DNA from: Clostridia bacterium
Lineage (GTDB): Bacteria; Bacillota; Clostridia; Oscillospirales; CAG-382
NCBI GenBank assembly: GCA_017613815.1
Contig: JAGADB010000095.1
Span: 1-9,638 of the forward strand
Length of the DNA: 9,638 nucleotides
Direction: 5' to 3'
The stretch's first letter is position 1. Each line of letters opens with the position of its first letter. The notes under the pieces are model-generated. The model ran no database searches and was not told the DNA's origin. It saw only the letters and a list, made by a program, of their open reading frames with translations. Shown here one piece after another: positions 1 to 6,140 of the stretch. A program made the translations under genes and the position numbers.

Positions 1-1223
1 GACAGCGCATAGGCAATTCCTATCTTTCCGCTTTCGTAGGTAAGTCCGCCCTGCATGTAAACGGTAAAAGGCTCGATGCACGGCGCGTCGGCGGAAAGCT
101 CTATCGACGACCCTTGAGTGAACGCGCCCGCCGCCATGACTACGGGACACGCGTATCCCGGCATCTGCCACGGCTCGGGCGTCACAAAGGAATCGACGGG
201 CGCGCCCGACTGTATTCCCTTACAGAACGCCAAAAGATTTTCTTTCGTTTTCAGCGCCACCGTCTGTATTATGCAGTATCTGTCTTCAAAAGGTTCGGGG
301 CATACTTCAAAGCCCTCCGACTTGAAAACCTCCGCGGCAAGAGCCGCCGTCTTCAAGCTCTGCGCCACAGTGTGCGGAGCGTAAAACAAGCCTTTGTACA
401 TATTTTTGTTCTGCCCGAGCGTCGCGCCCGCTTCAAGTCCTATTCCGGGGCTTGTCAGGCGGTAGGAACAAAGCTCGACCGCCTTTGCTTTTCCGGCAAT
501 ATAGCCGCCGCACTCCGCCATTCCCCCGCCGGGATTTTTTATGAGCGAGCCCATCACGAGATCGGCTCCGTAATAAGTCGGCTCGTGCTCTTCGCAGAAT
601 TCGCCGTAGCAGTTGTCGACTATGACGAAGACGTCGGGATTTATCTTGTGCGCTTCCTTTGCGGCAACGCCGATTTCCTCCGACGAAAGAGACCTTCTCA
701 CCGCATATCCCTTTGAGCGCTGTATGAAAACGACTTTTACGGATTTGTCGCTTTTAAGATATTCTTTCATGCCCTCGACGTCGATTTTTCCGTCTTTCAT
801 CTGCAGTTCTTTGTATTTTATGCCGAAGTCGAAAAGCGAGCCGTTTCCCTTTCCGCCTCTTATGCCGATAACCTCTTCAAGCGTATCGTACGGCTTTCCC
901 GTAACCGAAAAGAGGGTGTCCCCCGTTCTTAAAAGTCCGAAAAGCCCGATGCACAGAGTCTGCGTGCCGCTCGTGATATTGTGCCTTACGAACGCCTTTT
1001 CGCTCTCGAAAACGTCGGCGTAAATTTTGTCAAGCGTCTCCCTGCCCTTGTCGTCGTAGCCGTAGCCCGTGCTTGAAGCAAAGCAGCTTTCCGAAACCTT
1101 GTATTTCTTAAACGCCGCCATTACTTTTTTCTGATTTTCGTAGGCTGTTTCGTCTGTTTTTTCAAAAATTCCGCTTGAAATAAGCTTTTTTTCACAAACC
1201 GAGATTTTTTCTTCCGCCGTCAT
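1..1223 (-). CDS. Methionine gamma-lyase / aluminium-resistance family PLP-dependent enzyme (YnbB-like), C-terminus cut by window edge
   Basis: Reading the minus strand from the ATG at 1223 gives 407 codons without a stop before the window edge, so only a few C-terminal residues should be missing (the family is about 410-430 residues). It looks like a fold-type I PLP enzyme of the Cys/Met-metabolism group, in the family often named methionine gamma-lyase or 'cystathionine beta-lyase family, aluminium resistance' (B. subtilis YnbB is a member). Visible signatures are GYGYDD near the N-terminus, SGTQTL, TGKPYDTLEEVIG, the VDNCYGEF segment with Asp203 expected to contact the PLP ring nitrogen, and GSLIKNPGGG with Lys229 as the probable Schiff-base lysine. 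The substrate is not established for this family, so the lyase name is by homology only. The start overlaps the upstream Nudix stop as ATGA, and a GAGGG ribosome binding site lies 7 bases upstream inside the Nudix gene (1231-1235), which supports translational coupling. It is the third gene of the operon beginning at 2693. Confidence 0.88.
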   Translation of the reverse strand, partial: MTAEEKISVCEKKLISSGIFEKTDETAYENQKKVMAAFKKYKVSESCFASSTGYGYDDKGRETLDKIYADVFESEKAFVRHNITSGTQTLCIGLFGLLRTGDTLFSVTGKPYDTLEEVIGIRGGKGNGSLFDFGIKYKELQMKDGKIDVEGMKEYLKSDKSVKVVFIQRSKGYAVRRSLSSEEIGVAAKEAHKINPDVFVIVDNCYGEFCEEHEPTYYGADLVMGSLIKNPGGGMAECGGYIAGKAKAVELCSYRLTSPGIGLEAGATLGQNKNMYKGLFYAPHTVAQSLKTAALAAEVFKSEGFEVCPEPFEDRYCIIQTVALKTKENLLAFCKGIQSGAPVDSFVTPEPWQMPGYACPVVMAAGAFTQGSSIELSADAPCIEPFTVYMQGGLTYESGKIGIAYAL

Positions 1224-1780
1224 TTTGCTTCCCTCTCATTTTCTTTTTCGAGCAGCGCGTGCGCTTTTAATATCGCCGAAAGCGTTTTCGCGTCTTTGAT
1301 TTCGCCTTTCAATACCATTTCGTACGCCTTTTCAAAAGGTATTTTTTCAAAATTCAGAAACTCGTCCTCGTCGGGACGGCTTTTTCCGTACGAAAGCCCT
1401 CTTGCAAGAAACGTGTATATCACCTCGTCGGTGTATCCGGGCGACGGATAGAGTTCTCCGAGAAAGATATACTCTTTAGCGGTAATTCCCGTCTCCTCAA
1501 GCAGCTCGCGCTTTCCGCATTCAAGTACGTTCTCGTCTGCGGTGTCCCTTTTTCCCGCGGGAATTTCCAGAAGCTCCTTCATATACGCGTACCTGAACTG
1601 ACGGACGAATATTACGTTTTTCTTTTCGTCAAGCGGAAGCACGCAAACTCCGCCTCTGTGCTCGATAACTTCCCTCTGCGCCGTTTTTCCGTTGGGAAGC
1701 AGCGCCGTGTCGGTACGCAGATTTATTATTTTTCCCTTGAAAACGTATTTTTTCTCCACGGTTTTTTCGGTAAGGTCCAT
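1220..1780 (-). CDS. Nudix hydrolase, ADP-ribose pyrophosphatase type (NudF-like)
   Basis: This 186-residue protein has the ADP-ribose pyrophosphatase layout: an N-terminal dimerisation strand region (about 1-45), then a Nudix fold. The Nudix box spans residues 76-99, from IPAGK to RELLEETG, and carries the metal-binding REXXEE core. SPGYTDEV at 113-120 is typical of ADP-ribose pyrophosphatases. The expected reaction is Mg2+-dependent hydrolysis of ADP-ribose or related nucleotide sugars to AMP plus sugar phosphate in the cytoplasm; the substrate is inferred. The box has six rather than five residues between its first Gly and the next Glu (Gly76 to Glu83), with Asp82 just before, so it deviates slightly from GX5EX7REUXEEXGU. 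I chose the ATG at 1780 because GGAGG lies six bases upstream and the family normally begins near this point. The reading frame is open to 1918, but that extension lies within the radical SAM gene and has no homology-like sequence. It is the middle gene of the operon, 16 bases after the radical SAM stop, and its TGA overlaps the next ATG. Confidence 0.92.
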   Translation of the reverse strand: MDLTEKTVEKKYVFKGKIINLRTDTALLPNGKTAQREVIEHRGGVCVLPLDEKKNVIFVRQFRYAYMKELLEIPAGKRDTADENVLECGKRELLEETGITAKEYIFLGELYPSPGYTDEVIYTFLARGLSYGKSRPDEDEFLNFEKIPFEKAYEMVLKGEIKDAKTLSAILKAHALLEKENEREAK

Positions 1781-1786
1781 TTTTAT

Positions 1787-1791
1787 CCTCC
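1787..1791 (-). promoter_or_regulatory. Strong ribosome binding site that sets the Nudix start
   Basis: The minus strand reads GGAGG six bases before the ATG at 1780, in the short gap after the radical SAM stop. It decides the Nudix start in favour of 1780 over the more upstream in-frame ATG at 1918. Confidence 0.85.
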
Positions 1792-1796
1792 GTTTT

Positions 1797-2693
1797 TTAA
1801 TAATCAAAATCGGGAACGTATTTTTCGTCGGCGCTCGATTTTTCCTGAACGTATACGTTCTCAAAGCCTTTATTTTCCGCATGCTCCACGACTTTGTTGT
1901 ATTCGAGAGTAGTAACACGCCTGCATAACTCCGGATACTTCTTGCAGTTTTCCGTCGGGAAATACTGGCTCACAATGCTTAAAGCAAATTTCTTTGCGTC
2001 GTAGTTTTCCAAAATATAGTCGAGAATTTTTATGCTGTCTTTATATGCCGACGGAAGCACGAGATGCCGCGTGAGAACGCCTTTTTTAATGTGTCCGTCC
2101 CCGTCGTACTCGGCGTATCCCTTGCATTTGTACATCTCATCAAGCGCGTCTGACGCGGCCTTGAAATAATCTTCCGCGAACGAATATTTTTTCGAAAGCT
2201 CCGGGGAAAAATACTTTATATCGGGCAGAAATACGTCGATATAATCCGAAAGCGCCTTTACCGCTTCTCTCTTTTCGTAGCCGCCGCAGTTGTATATCAC
2301 GGGAATTTTGAGTTTTCCCTTTATCCTTTCAAGCACCCTTAAAAGCGCGTCGGAATAATGCGTGGGCGTTACGAAATTTATATTTGAAGCGCCGCTTTCC
2401 TGCAATTTCAGTATCTCTTCTTCAAGCGTTTTTTCGCTTACGTCTCTTCCCTTTTTGCCGAACGATATTTCGTAATTCTGGCAGTAGACGCATTTAAGAT
2501 TGCAGCCGGCAAAGAAGACCGTTCCCGAGCCCTTTCCGTACGAGATACACGGCTCTTCCCACTCGTGAAATCCCACTCTCGAGATACGCACGCCGGCGCG
2601 CATTCCGCAAAAGCCTTTGCCTTTTTCTCTGTCCGCGCCGCAGTTTCTCGGGCATAAAACACATTTTCCGTCTTTTGTCAAATTCTCAATCAT
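1797..2693 (-). CDS. Radical SAM protein, PflA-like (COG1313 / PflX type)
   Basis: This 298-residue cytoplasmic iron-sulfur protein resembles the pyruvate formate-lyase activating enzyme-like radical SAM proteins grouped as COG1313. The CX3CX2C motif that binds the SAM-cleaving 4Fe-4S cluster is at Cys64, Cys68 and Cys71 (CNLKCVYC). A second N-terminal cysteine set, Cys11, Cys14, Cys18 and Cys29 (CVLCPRNCG...GFCGM), is typical of this subgroup and may hold another metal site. Other PflA-like features are NCGGYE near 135-140 and FLPDIKYF near 155-162. The family generates a 5'-deoxyadenosyl radical; the substrate of this branch is not known to me, and no glycyl-radical enzyme gene is nearby to suggest one. 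The ATG at 2693 is preferred because GAGGG lies five bases upstream and the predicted promoter places transcription start near 2719. An in-frame ATG at 2735 would lie within the promoter itself. It is the first gene of a three-gene minus-strand operon. Confidence 0.9.
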   Translation of the reverse strand: MIENLTKDGKCVLCPRNCGADREKGKGFCGMRAGVRISRVGFHEWEEPCISYGKGSGTVFFAGCNLKCVYCQNYEISFGKKGRDVSEKTLEEEILKLQESGASNINFVTPTHYSDALLRVLERIKGKLKIPVIYNCGGYEKREAVKALSDYIDVFLPDIKYFSPELSKKYSFAEDYFKAASDALDEMYKCKGYAEYDGDGHIKKGVLTRHLVLPSAYKDSIKILDYILENYDAKKFALSIVSQYFPTENCKKYPELCRRVTTLEYNKVVEHAENKGFENVYVQEKSSADEKYVPDFDY

Positions 2694-2698
2694 TATTT

Positions 2699-2703
2699 CC
2701 CTC
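2699..2703 (-). promoter_or_regulatory. Ribosome binding site that sets the radical SAM start
   Basis: The minus strand reads GAGGG five bases before the ATG at 2693. It argues against the longer reading from 2735, whose ATG lies upstream of the predicted transcription start. Confidence 0.75.
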
Positions 2704-2725
2704 AGATGATTTGTCCGTTTTGAAT

Positions 2726-2754
2726 ATGATACCATATTTTTCCCCGAAATTCAA
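2726..2754 (-). promoter_or_regulatory. Predicted sigma-A promoter for the radical SAM-Nudix-PLP enzyme operon
   Basis: On the minus strand, TTGAAT (2749-2754) and TATCAT (2726-2731) are separated by exactly 17 bases, and TG one base before the -10 forms an extended -10 element. Transcription would start near 2719, giving a leader of roughly 25 bases before the ATG at 2693. An inverted repeat, AATATG (2723-2728) and CATATT (2733-2738) with four bases between, covers the -10 and could be an operator or chance in A/T-rich DNA. This is a motif-based prediction. Confidence 0.65.
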
Positions 2755-2788
2755 GTAAATTGCAAAACACGGCTTCGGGATTTTTCTA

Positions 2789-2917
2789 AAATTTACGGTA
2801 ATATCATTGACAATTTCAGTGTGATATGGTATTTTATATATTAGTATTATAGAATAGGTTTAATATAATTATTTTTATCCCTTAAATTTACGGAAAGGCT
2901 GATTGACAATGAAAGTG
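2789..2917 (+). repeat. Imperfect direct repeat pair spanning the rplI promoter and start codon
   Basis: Copy one (2789-2821) and copy two (2884-2917) each contain, in order, AAATTTACGG, a spacer of 7 or 8 bases, ATTGACAAT, three variable bases and AGTG. The pairs are AAATTTACGG at 2789-2798 and 2884-2893, ATTGACAAT at 2806-2814 and 2902-2910, and AGTG at 2818-2821 and 2914-2917. The copies are about 95 bases apart and differ by one base of spacing. In copy one TTGACA is the predicted -35; in copy two the same letters run into the rplI ATG. It may be an old duplication or a binding-site pair; the function is unknown. Confidence 0.55.
2807..2835 (+). promoter_or_regulatory. Predicted sigma-A promoter for the rplI-dnaB-tilS-ftsH-kinase operon
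   Basis: A perfect -35 TTGACA (2807-2812) is followed after 17 bases by TATTTT (2830-2835), with TG at 2827-2828 making an extended -10. Transcription would start near 2842, leaving a leader of about 66 A/T-rich bases before rplI. A second -10-like TATAAT at 2864-2869 has no good -35 and is a weaker candidate. No other clear promoter was seen in the short gaps of this operon, so this is probably the main one. Confidence 0.7.
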
Positions 2918-3358
2918 CTTTTATTACAGGACGTAAAAGGACAAGGCAAAAAGGACACGATAGTCGAAGTATCCGACGGATACGCGAGAAATTTCCTCAT
3001 CCCGAAGGGCTTGGCGCTCGCCGCCGACGTTAAAATAATGAACGACTACAAAAACAAGCAGGCGTCAAAGGTTCACCATGAGGAAATGCAGAAACAAGCG
3101 GCGAAAGAGCTTTCCGAAAAACTTGAGGGACTGTCCGTCGTAATACGCGCGACAAGCGGCGCCGACGGCAAATTCTACGGAGCCGTTACCTCAAAGGAAA
3201 TCGCCGAGGAGCTTCAAAAGCAGCACGGCATCGAAATCGACAAGAGAAAAATCCAGCTTGACGGCGCAATAAAAGCTTTTGGTGCATACGCGCTCGACGT
3301 CAAACTCTATTCCGAAATTTCGGGAAAACTTAACGTAATTATCACACAAAAGGATTAA
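2909..3358 (+). CDS. rplI: 50S ribosomal protein L9
   Basis: This is a full-length, 149-residue L9. The N-terminal rRNA-binding domain (about 1-50) begins with MKVLLLQDVKGQGKK and contains the family signature GYARNFLIPKGLA at 24-36. A long charged helix (about 42-75) connects to the C-terminal domain, where GKFYGAV (87-93) and a run to residue 149 match the usual layout. L9 binds 23S rRNA near the base of the L1 stalk and affects decoding fidelity. I chose the ATG at 2909 because the family starts with MKV; the reading frame also allows a TTG at 2903, two codons earlier. The ribosome binding site is GGAAAGG (2892-2898), ten bases from the ATG, which is a little long. It is the first gene of the operon, and dnaB starts only five bases after its stop, the usual Firmicute pairing. 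Confidence 0.97.
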   Translation: MKVLLLQDVKGQGKKDTIVEVSDGYARNFLIPKGLALAADVKIMNDYKNKQASKVHHEEMQKQAAKELSEKLEGLSVVIRATSGADGKFYGAVTSKEIAEELQKQHGIEIDKRKIQLDGAIKAFGAYALDVKLYSEISGKLNVIITQKD

Positions 3359-3363
3359 TATTT

Positions 3364-4707
3364 ATGAGTGAACTTGTACTTTCCGAAGAAAAATTGAGAA
3401 AAATGCCGTTTTCCATGGAGGCGGAGCAGTCTGTTCTCGGAGCCATAGTCATCAGCCCCGAGCTTCTGCGCGAAGTAATAAACGAACTCCATGCGGACGA
3501 CTTCTATATCGAACAGCACGTGCGCATTTATGAAGCGATGCGCGATATTTTCGTGCGCGGCGGCGTACATCTTGACGAGGTTACGCTGCGCGACGAGCTT
3601 GTCAAAAACGGAACTTTCGACGAGGCGGGCGGAGAAAGCTATATCAAACTGCTTGCCCAAACCGTGCCCTCCGTTTCCAATTTAGGCGACTACGTAAAAA
3701 TCATTAAGGACAAGGCGCTGCTGCGCCGTCTTATAGAGGCGTCGGAAAAGATAGCCGAACTTTCTTACGGAGAAAAGGGAGAGACCTCCGACATTCTCGA
3801 CCGCTCGGAGCAGCTCATTTTCGACGTCGCCGAAAAGCACGAGAGCAAGGACTTTTCACATATCCGCGACGTCATCCTTGAAAATCTCGACCATCTGGAA
3901 AACCTGCGCAAGAACGGAGAAGCCGCGCTCGGCACTCAAACGTATTTTTCGGGAATTGACAAACTTCTCGTCGGCATGGGAAAAGGCGACTTCGTACTTA
4001 TCGGAGCGCGCCCCGGCATGGGCAAGACGAGTTTTGCGCTGAATATTGCCGCAAACGTCGCCCTCAAAACCAAAAAGACCGTCGCGATTTTCTCGCTTGA
4101 AATGTCGTGTGAACAGCTTGTTACGAGAATGCTCTCGTCGGAAGCGCTCATAGACAGTTATAAACTCCGCAAGGGCGACTTAAACCAGGACGACTTTTTA
4201 AAGCTTGCCAAGGCGGCAAGCGTGCTTTCGGAAGCAAATATCTTGATCGACGACACGACGGGCATAACCGTTGCGGGAATGAAAGCGAAACTGAGACGGG
4301 TTAACAATCTGGGGCTCGTCGTTGTGGACTACCTGCAGCTCATGCAGTCCGACAGAAAAGTCGAAAACAGAGTAAACGAAATAGGCGACATCACGAGAGC
4401 CCTCAAAGTGCTTGCAAAAGAGCTCGGCGTTCCGGTAATCACCTGCGCCCAGCTTTCAAGAGGCCCCGAAAACAGAACCGATAAGACGCCGGTGCTTTCC
4501 GACCTCAGAGACTCCGGAAACATCGAGCAGGACGCCGACGTCGTAATGCTTCTTTACAGAAAAGACTATTACGACAACGAAAATACCGATTTGCAGAGCA
4601 CCGCCCAGTGCATTATCGCCAAAAACCGCCACGGCTCAACCGGCAAGGTAACGCTCGGCTGGTCGGGACAGTTCACGAAATTCATCACGATGGACGAAGA
4701 GCACTGA
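3364..4707 (+). CDS. dnaB: Replicative DNA helicase DnaB
   Basis: This 447-residue protein is a typical bacterial hexameric replicative helicase (called DnaC in B. subtilis), which unwinds DNA 5' to 3' at the fork and contacts primase. The N-terminal domain (about 14-115) starts with PFSMEAEQSVLGA, and a linker leads to the RecA-like ATPase domain (about 185-447). Visible motifs are Walker A GARPGMGKT (214-222), the FSLEM segment with the probable catalytic Glu246, Walker B LVVVDYLQLM with Asp322, and the arginine-finger region KNRHG with Arg422. There is no intein or internal disruption. AAAGGA about ten bases before the ATG acts as the ribosome binding site and lies in the 3' end of rplI. 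It follows rplI by five bases and precedes tilS by nine, so the three are almost certainly co-transcribed. Confidence 0.98.
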   Translation: MSELVLSEEKLRKMPFSMEAEQSVLGAIVISPELLREVINELHADDFYIEQHVRIYEAMRDIFVRGGVHLDEVTLRDELVKNGTFDEAGGESYIKLLAQTVPSVSNLGDYVKIIKDKALLRRLIEASEKIAELSYGEKGETSDILDRSEQLIFDVAEKHESKDFSHIRDVILENLDHLENLRKNGEAALGTQTYFSGIDKLLVGMGKGDFVLIGARPGMGKTSFALNIAANVALKTKKTVAIFSLEMSCEQLVTRMLSSEALIDSYKLRKGDLNQDDFLKLAKAASVLSEANILIDDTTGITVAGMKAKLRRVNNLGLVVVDYLQLMQSDRKVENRVNEIGDITRALKVLAKELGVPVITCAQLSRGPENRTDKTPVLSDLRDSGNIEQDADVVMLLYRKDYYDNENTDLQSTAQCIIAKNRHGSTGKVTLGWSGQFTKFITMDEEH

Positions 4708-4716
4708 TAATATAAA

Positions 4717-6114
4717 ATGTCCGATATTATTTTTGAAAAAATCAAAGAGGCAAACGAAAAATATTCGCTTTTCGGGCCGCGCTCGAAAATCCTCGTCGCT
4801 CTTTCCGGCGGCGCCGACAGCGTAACCCTTCTGCTCTCGCTTAAAGAATATTTTCCGGACCTTACGCTTTACGCCTGCCACGTAAACCATATGCTGAGGG
4901 CGAAAGAAGCCGACAGGGACAGCCTTTTCGTAAAAGACTTGTGCGAAAGACTGAATATTCCGCTTGAAATATTAAAAACCGACGTTGCGAAGGCGGCGAA
5001 GGAGAAATCCCTCTCGACCGAGCTTTGCGCGCGCGAAATAAGATATGAATTTTTTGAAAAAGTGTGCGGAAAATACGGTCTTTCCCTTGTCGCGACGGCT
5101 CACACCGCAAGCGACTGCGCCGAAACCGTGCTTTTCAACCTCGCAAGAGGAAGCACTCTTCCGGGACTTTGCGGAATCCCCCCGAAGCGCACTCTTTGCG
5201 AAGGCGTTGAAATTATAAGACCGCTTATTTTCGCATCGCGCGAAGAAATCGAGGAATACCTCAACGAAAGAAACGAAAAATACGTTACCGACTCCACAAA
5301 CCTTTCCGACGGATATTCCCGCAACTTTGTGCGGCACAACGTCGTTCCTTTGATGAAAAAGGTCAATCCGTCGTTTGAAAACTCGATTAAAAACACCTGC
5401 GTTTCTTTAAGGAGCGCGTACGGTTTCATTGACAAATACGCGCAAGATAATTTAACCGACGACGTAGAGCGCTTAAAAGAGTTCGACGACTGTATATTAA
5501 ATCAGATTATTGTAAAACTATACAAAAAGAGCACGAATTCCTCTTTAATCGAAAACGTGCACGTCGAAAAGATAGCGTCCGCCGTAAAAGACGGAAAAAA
5601 TTCAAAACAGACGTACGAAATATGCCTTCCCGGCAAAATTTCCGCGTTTATTTCGGGCGGAAAACTGTATTTTGACAAAACCGTGCGGAAAAAGGAAAAA
5701 CCCGCTCCGTTTTGCGAAAAACTGCGTTACGGAATAAATTTTACCGCAGACAAACGCTTTGCCGTCGTCGTTTCGGGTTCCGAAAACGGCATTCCCGACG
5801 AAAAGCTTTCGGAAGCGCCCCAAAAATACGAACTTTTCGACAGCGCGGAGCTTGATTTGCAAAAAATAGATTTAAAATCGCTTATTATGCGCTCGCGGCT
5901 TCCCGGCGACAGCATAAGAACCTGCAAGATGACAAAAAGACTCAAAAGCCTTTTGTCCGAAAAAGAATTTCCGGAGGATTTGAGAGACTCGCTTCCGCTG
6001 ATTTGCACGCTTGACGGAATAATATACGTTCCGGGCGTAGCCGTTCGCGACGGATATAAAGGAAACCCCAAATCCCGCCTTTCCATACGGGTTTATTCCC
6101 TTTCAACCTTGTAA
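4717..6114 (+). CDS. tilS: tRNA(Ile)-lysidine synthetase TilS
   Basis: TilS uses ATP and lysine to convert cytidine 34 of the CAU-anticodon tRNA-Ile to lysidine, switching its reading from AUG to AUA; it is normally essential. The 465-residue protein has the full architecture: a PP-loop ATPase domain with SGGADS at 30-35, HVNHMLR at 55-61, the AHTASDCAET segment at 128-137, and DSTN plus RNFVRHNVVP at 192-211; a middle region; and a C-terminal TilS domain with LPGDSIR and RLKSLLSEKEFPEDLRDSLPL (about 395-430). In 128-137 the more usual acidic/amide residues are replaced by Ser132 and Cys134, while His129, Asp133, Glu136 and Thr137 are kept. The ATG at 4717 follows the dnaB stop by nine bases with no good ribosome binding site, suggesting reinitiation after dnaB. 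In many Firmicutes tilS is followed by hpt and ftsH; here ftsH follows directly. Confidence 0.96.
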   Translation: MSDIIFEKIKEANEKYSLFGPRSKILVALSGGADSVTLLLSLKEYFPDLTLYACHVNHMLRAKEADRDSLFVKDLCERLNIPLEILKTDVAKAAKEKSLSTELCAREIRYEFFEKVCGKYGLSLVATAHTASDCAETVLFNLARGSTLPGLCGIPPKRTLCEGVEIIRPLIFASREEIEEYLNERNEKYVTDSTNLSDGYSRNFVRHNVVPLMKKVNPSFENSIKNTCVSLRSAYGFIDKYAQDNLTDDVERLKEFDDCILNQIIVKLYKKSTNSSLIENVHVEKIASAVKDGKNSKQTYEICLPGKISAFISGGKLYFDKTVRKKEKPAPFCEKLRYGINFTADKRFAVVVSGSENGIPDEKLSEAPQKYELFDSAELDLQKIDLKSLIMRSRLPGDSIRTCKMTKRLKSLLSEKEFPEDLRDSLPLICTLDGIIYVPGVAVRDGYKGNPKSRLSIRVYSLSTL

Positions 6115-6127
6115 CACCATTTTGAAC

Positions 6128-6132
6128 AGGAG
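6128..6132 (+). promoter_or_regulatory. Ribosome binding site that sets the ftsH start
   Basis: AGGAG lies eight bases before the ATG at 6141, in the 26-base gap after tilS. It favours that ATG over the adjacent in-frame TTG at 6138. I see no promoter or terminator in this gap. Confidence 0.8.
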
Positions 6133-6140
6133 ATTATTTG

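Noticed and set aside
114..1023. Plus-strand open frames over the left end
   Set aside because: They are antisense to the methionine gamma-lyase-family gene, which has strong family motifs on the minus strand; the plus-strand translations show no recognisable domain.
2693..2735. Longer radical SAM start at 2735
   Set aside because: That ATG lies upstream of the predicted transcription start and within the promoter, while the ATG at 2693 has a good ribosome binding site and matches the family.
2743..2779. Inverted repeat CCCGAA (2743-2748) and TTCGGG (2774-2779) as a terminator or riboswitch
   Set aside because: The stem is only six bases with a loop of about 25, lies upstream of both predicted transcripts and overlaps the minus-strand -35 region.
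2864..2869. TATAAT as an alternative -10 for rplI
   Set aside because: The region 17 bases upstream has no convincing -35, and the better-formed promoter at 2807-2835 already explains expression.
2903..2908. TTGACA just before the rplI ATG as a second promoter -35, or TTG at 2903 as the start
   Set aside because: There is no -10 at suitable spacing downstream, and L9 proteins begin with MKV, which fits the ATG at 2909.
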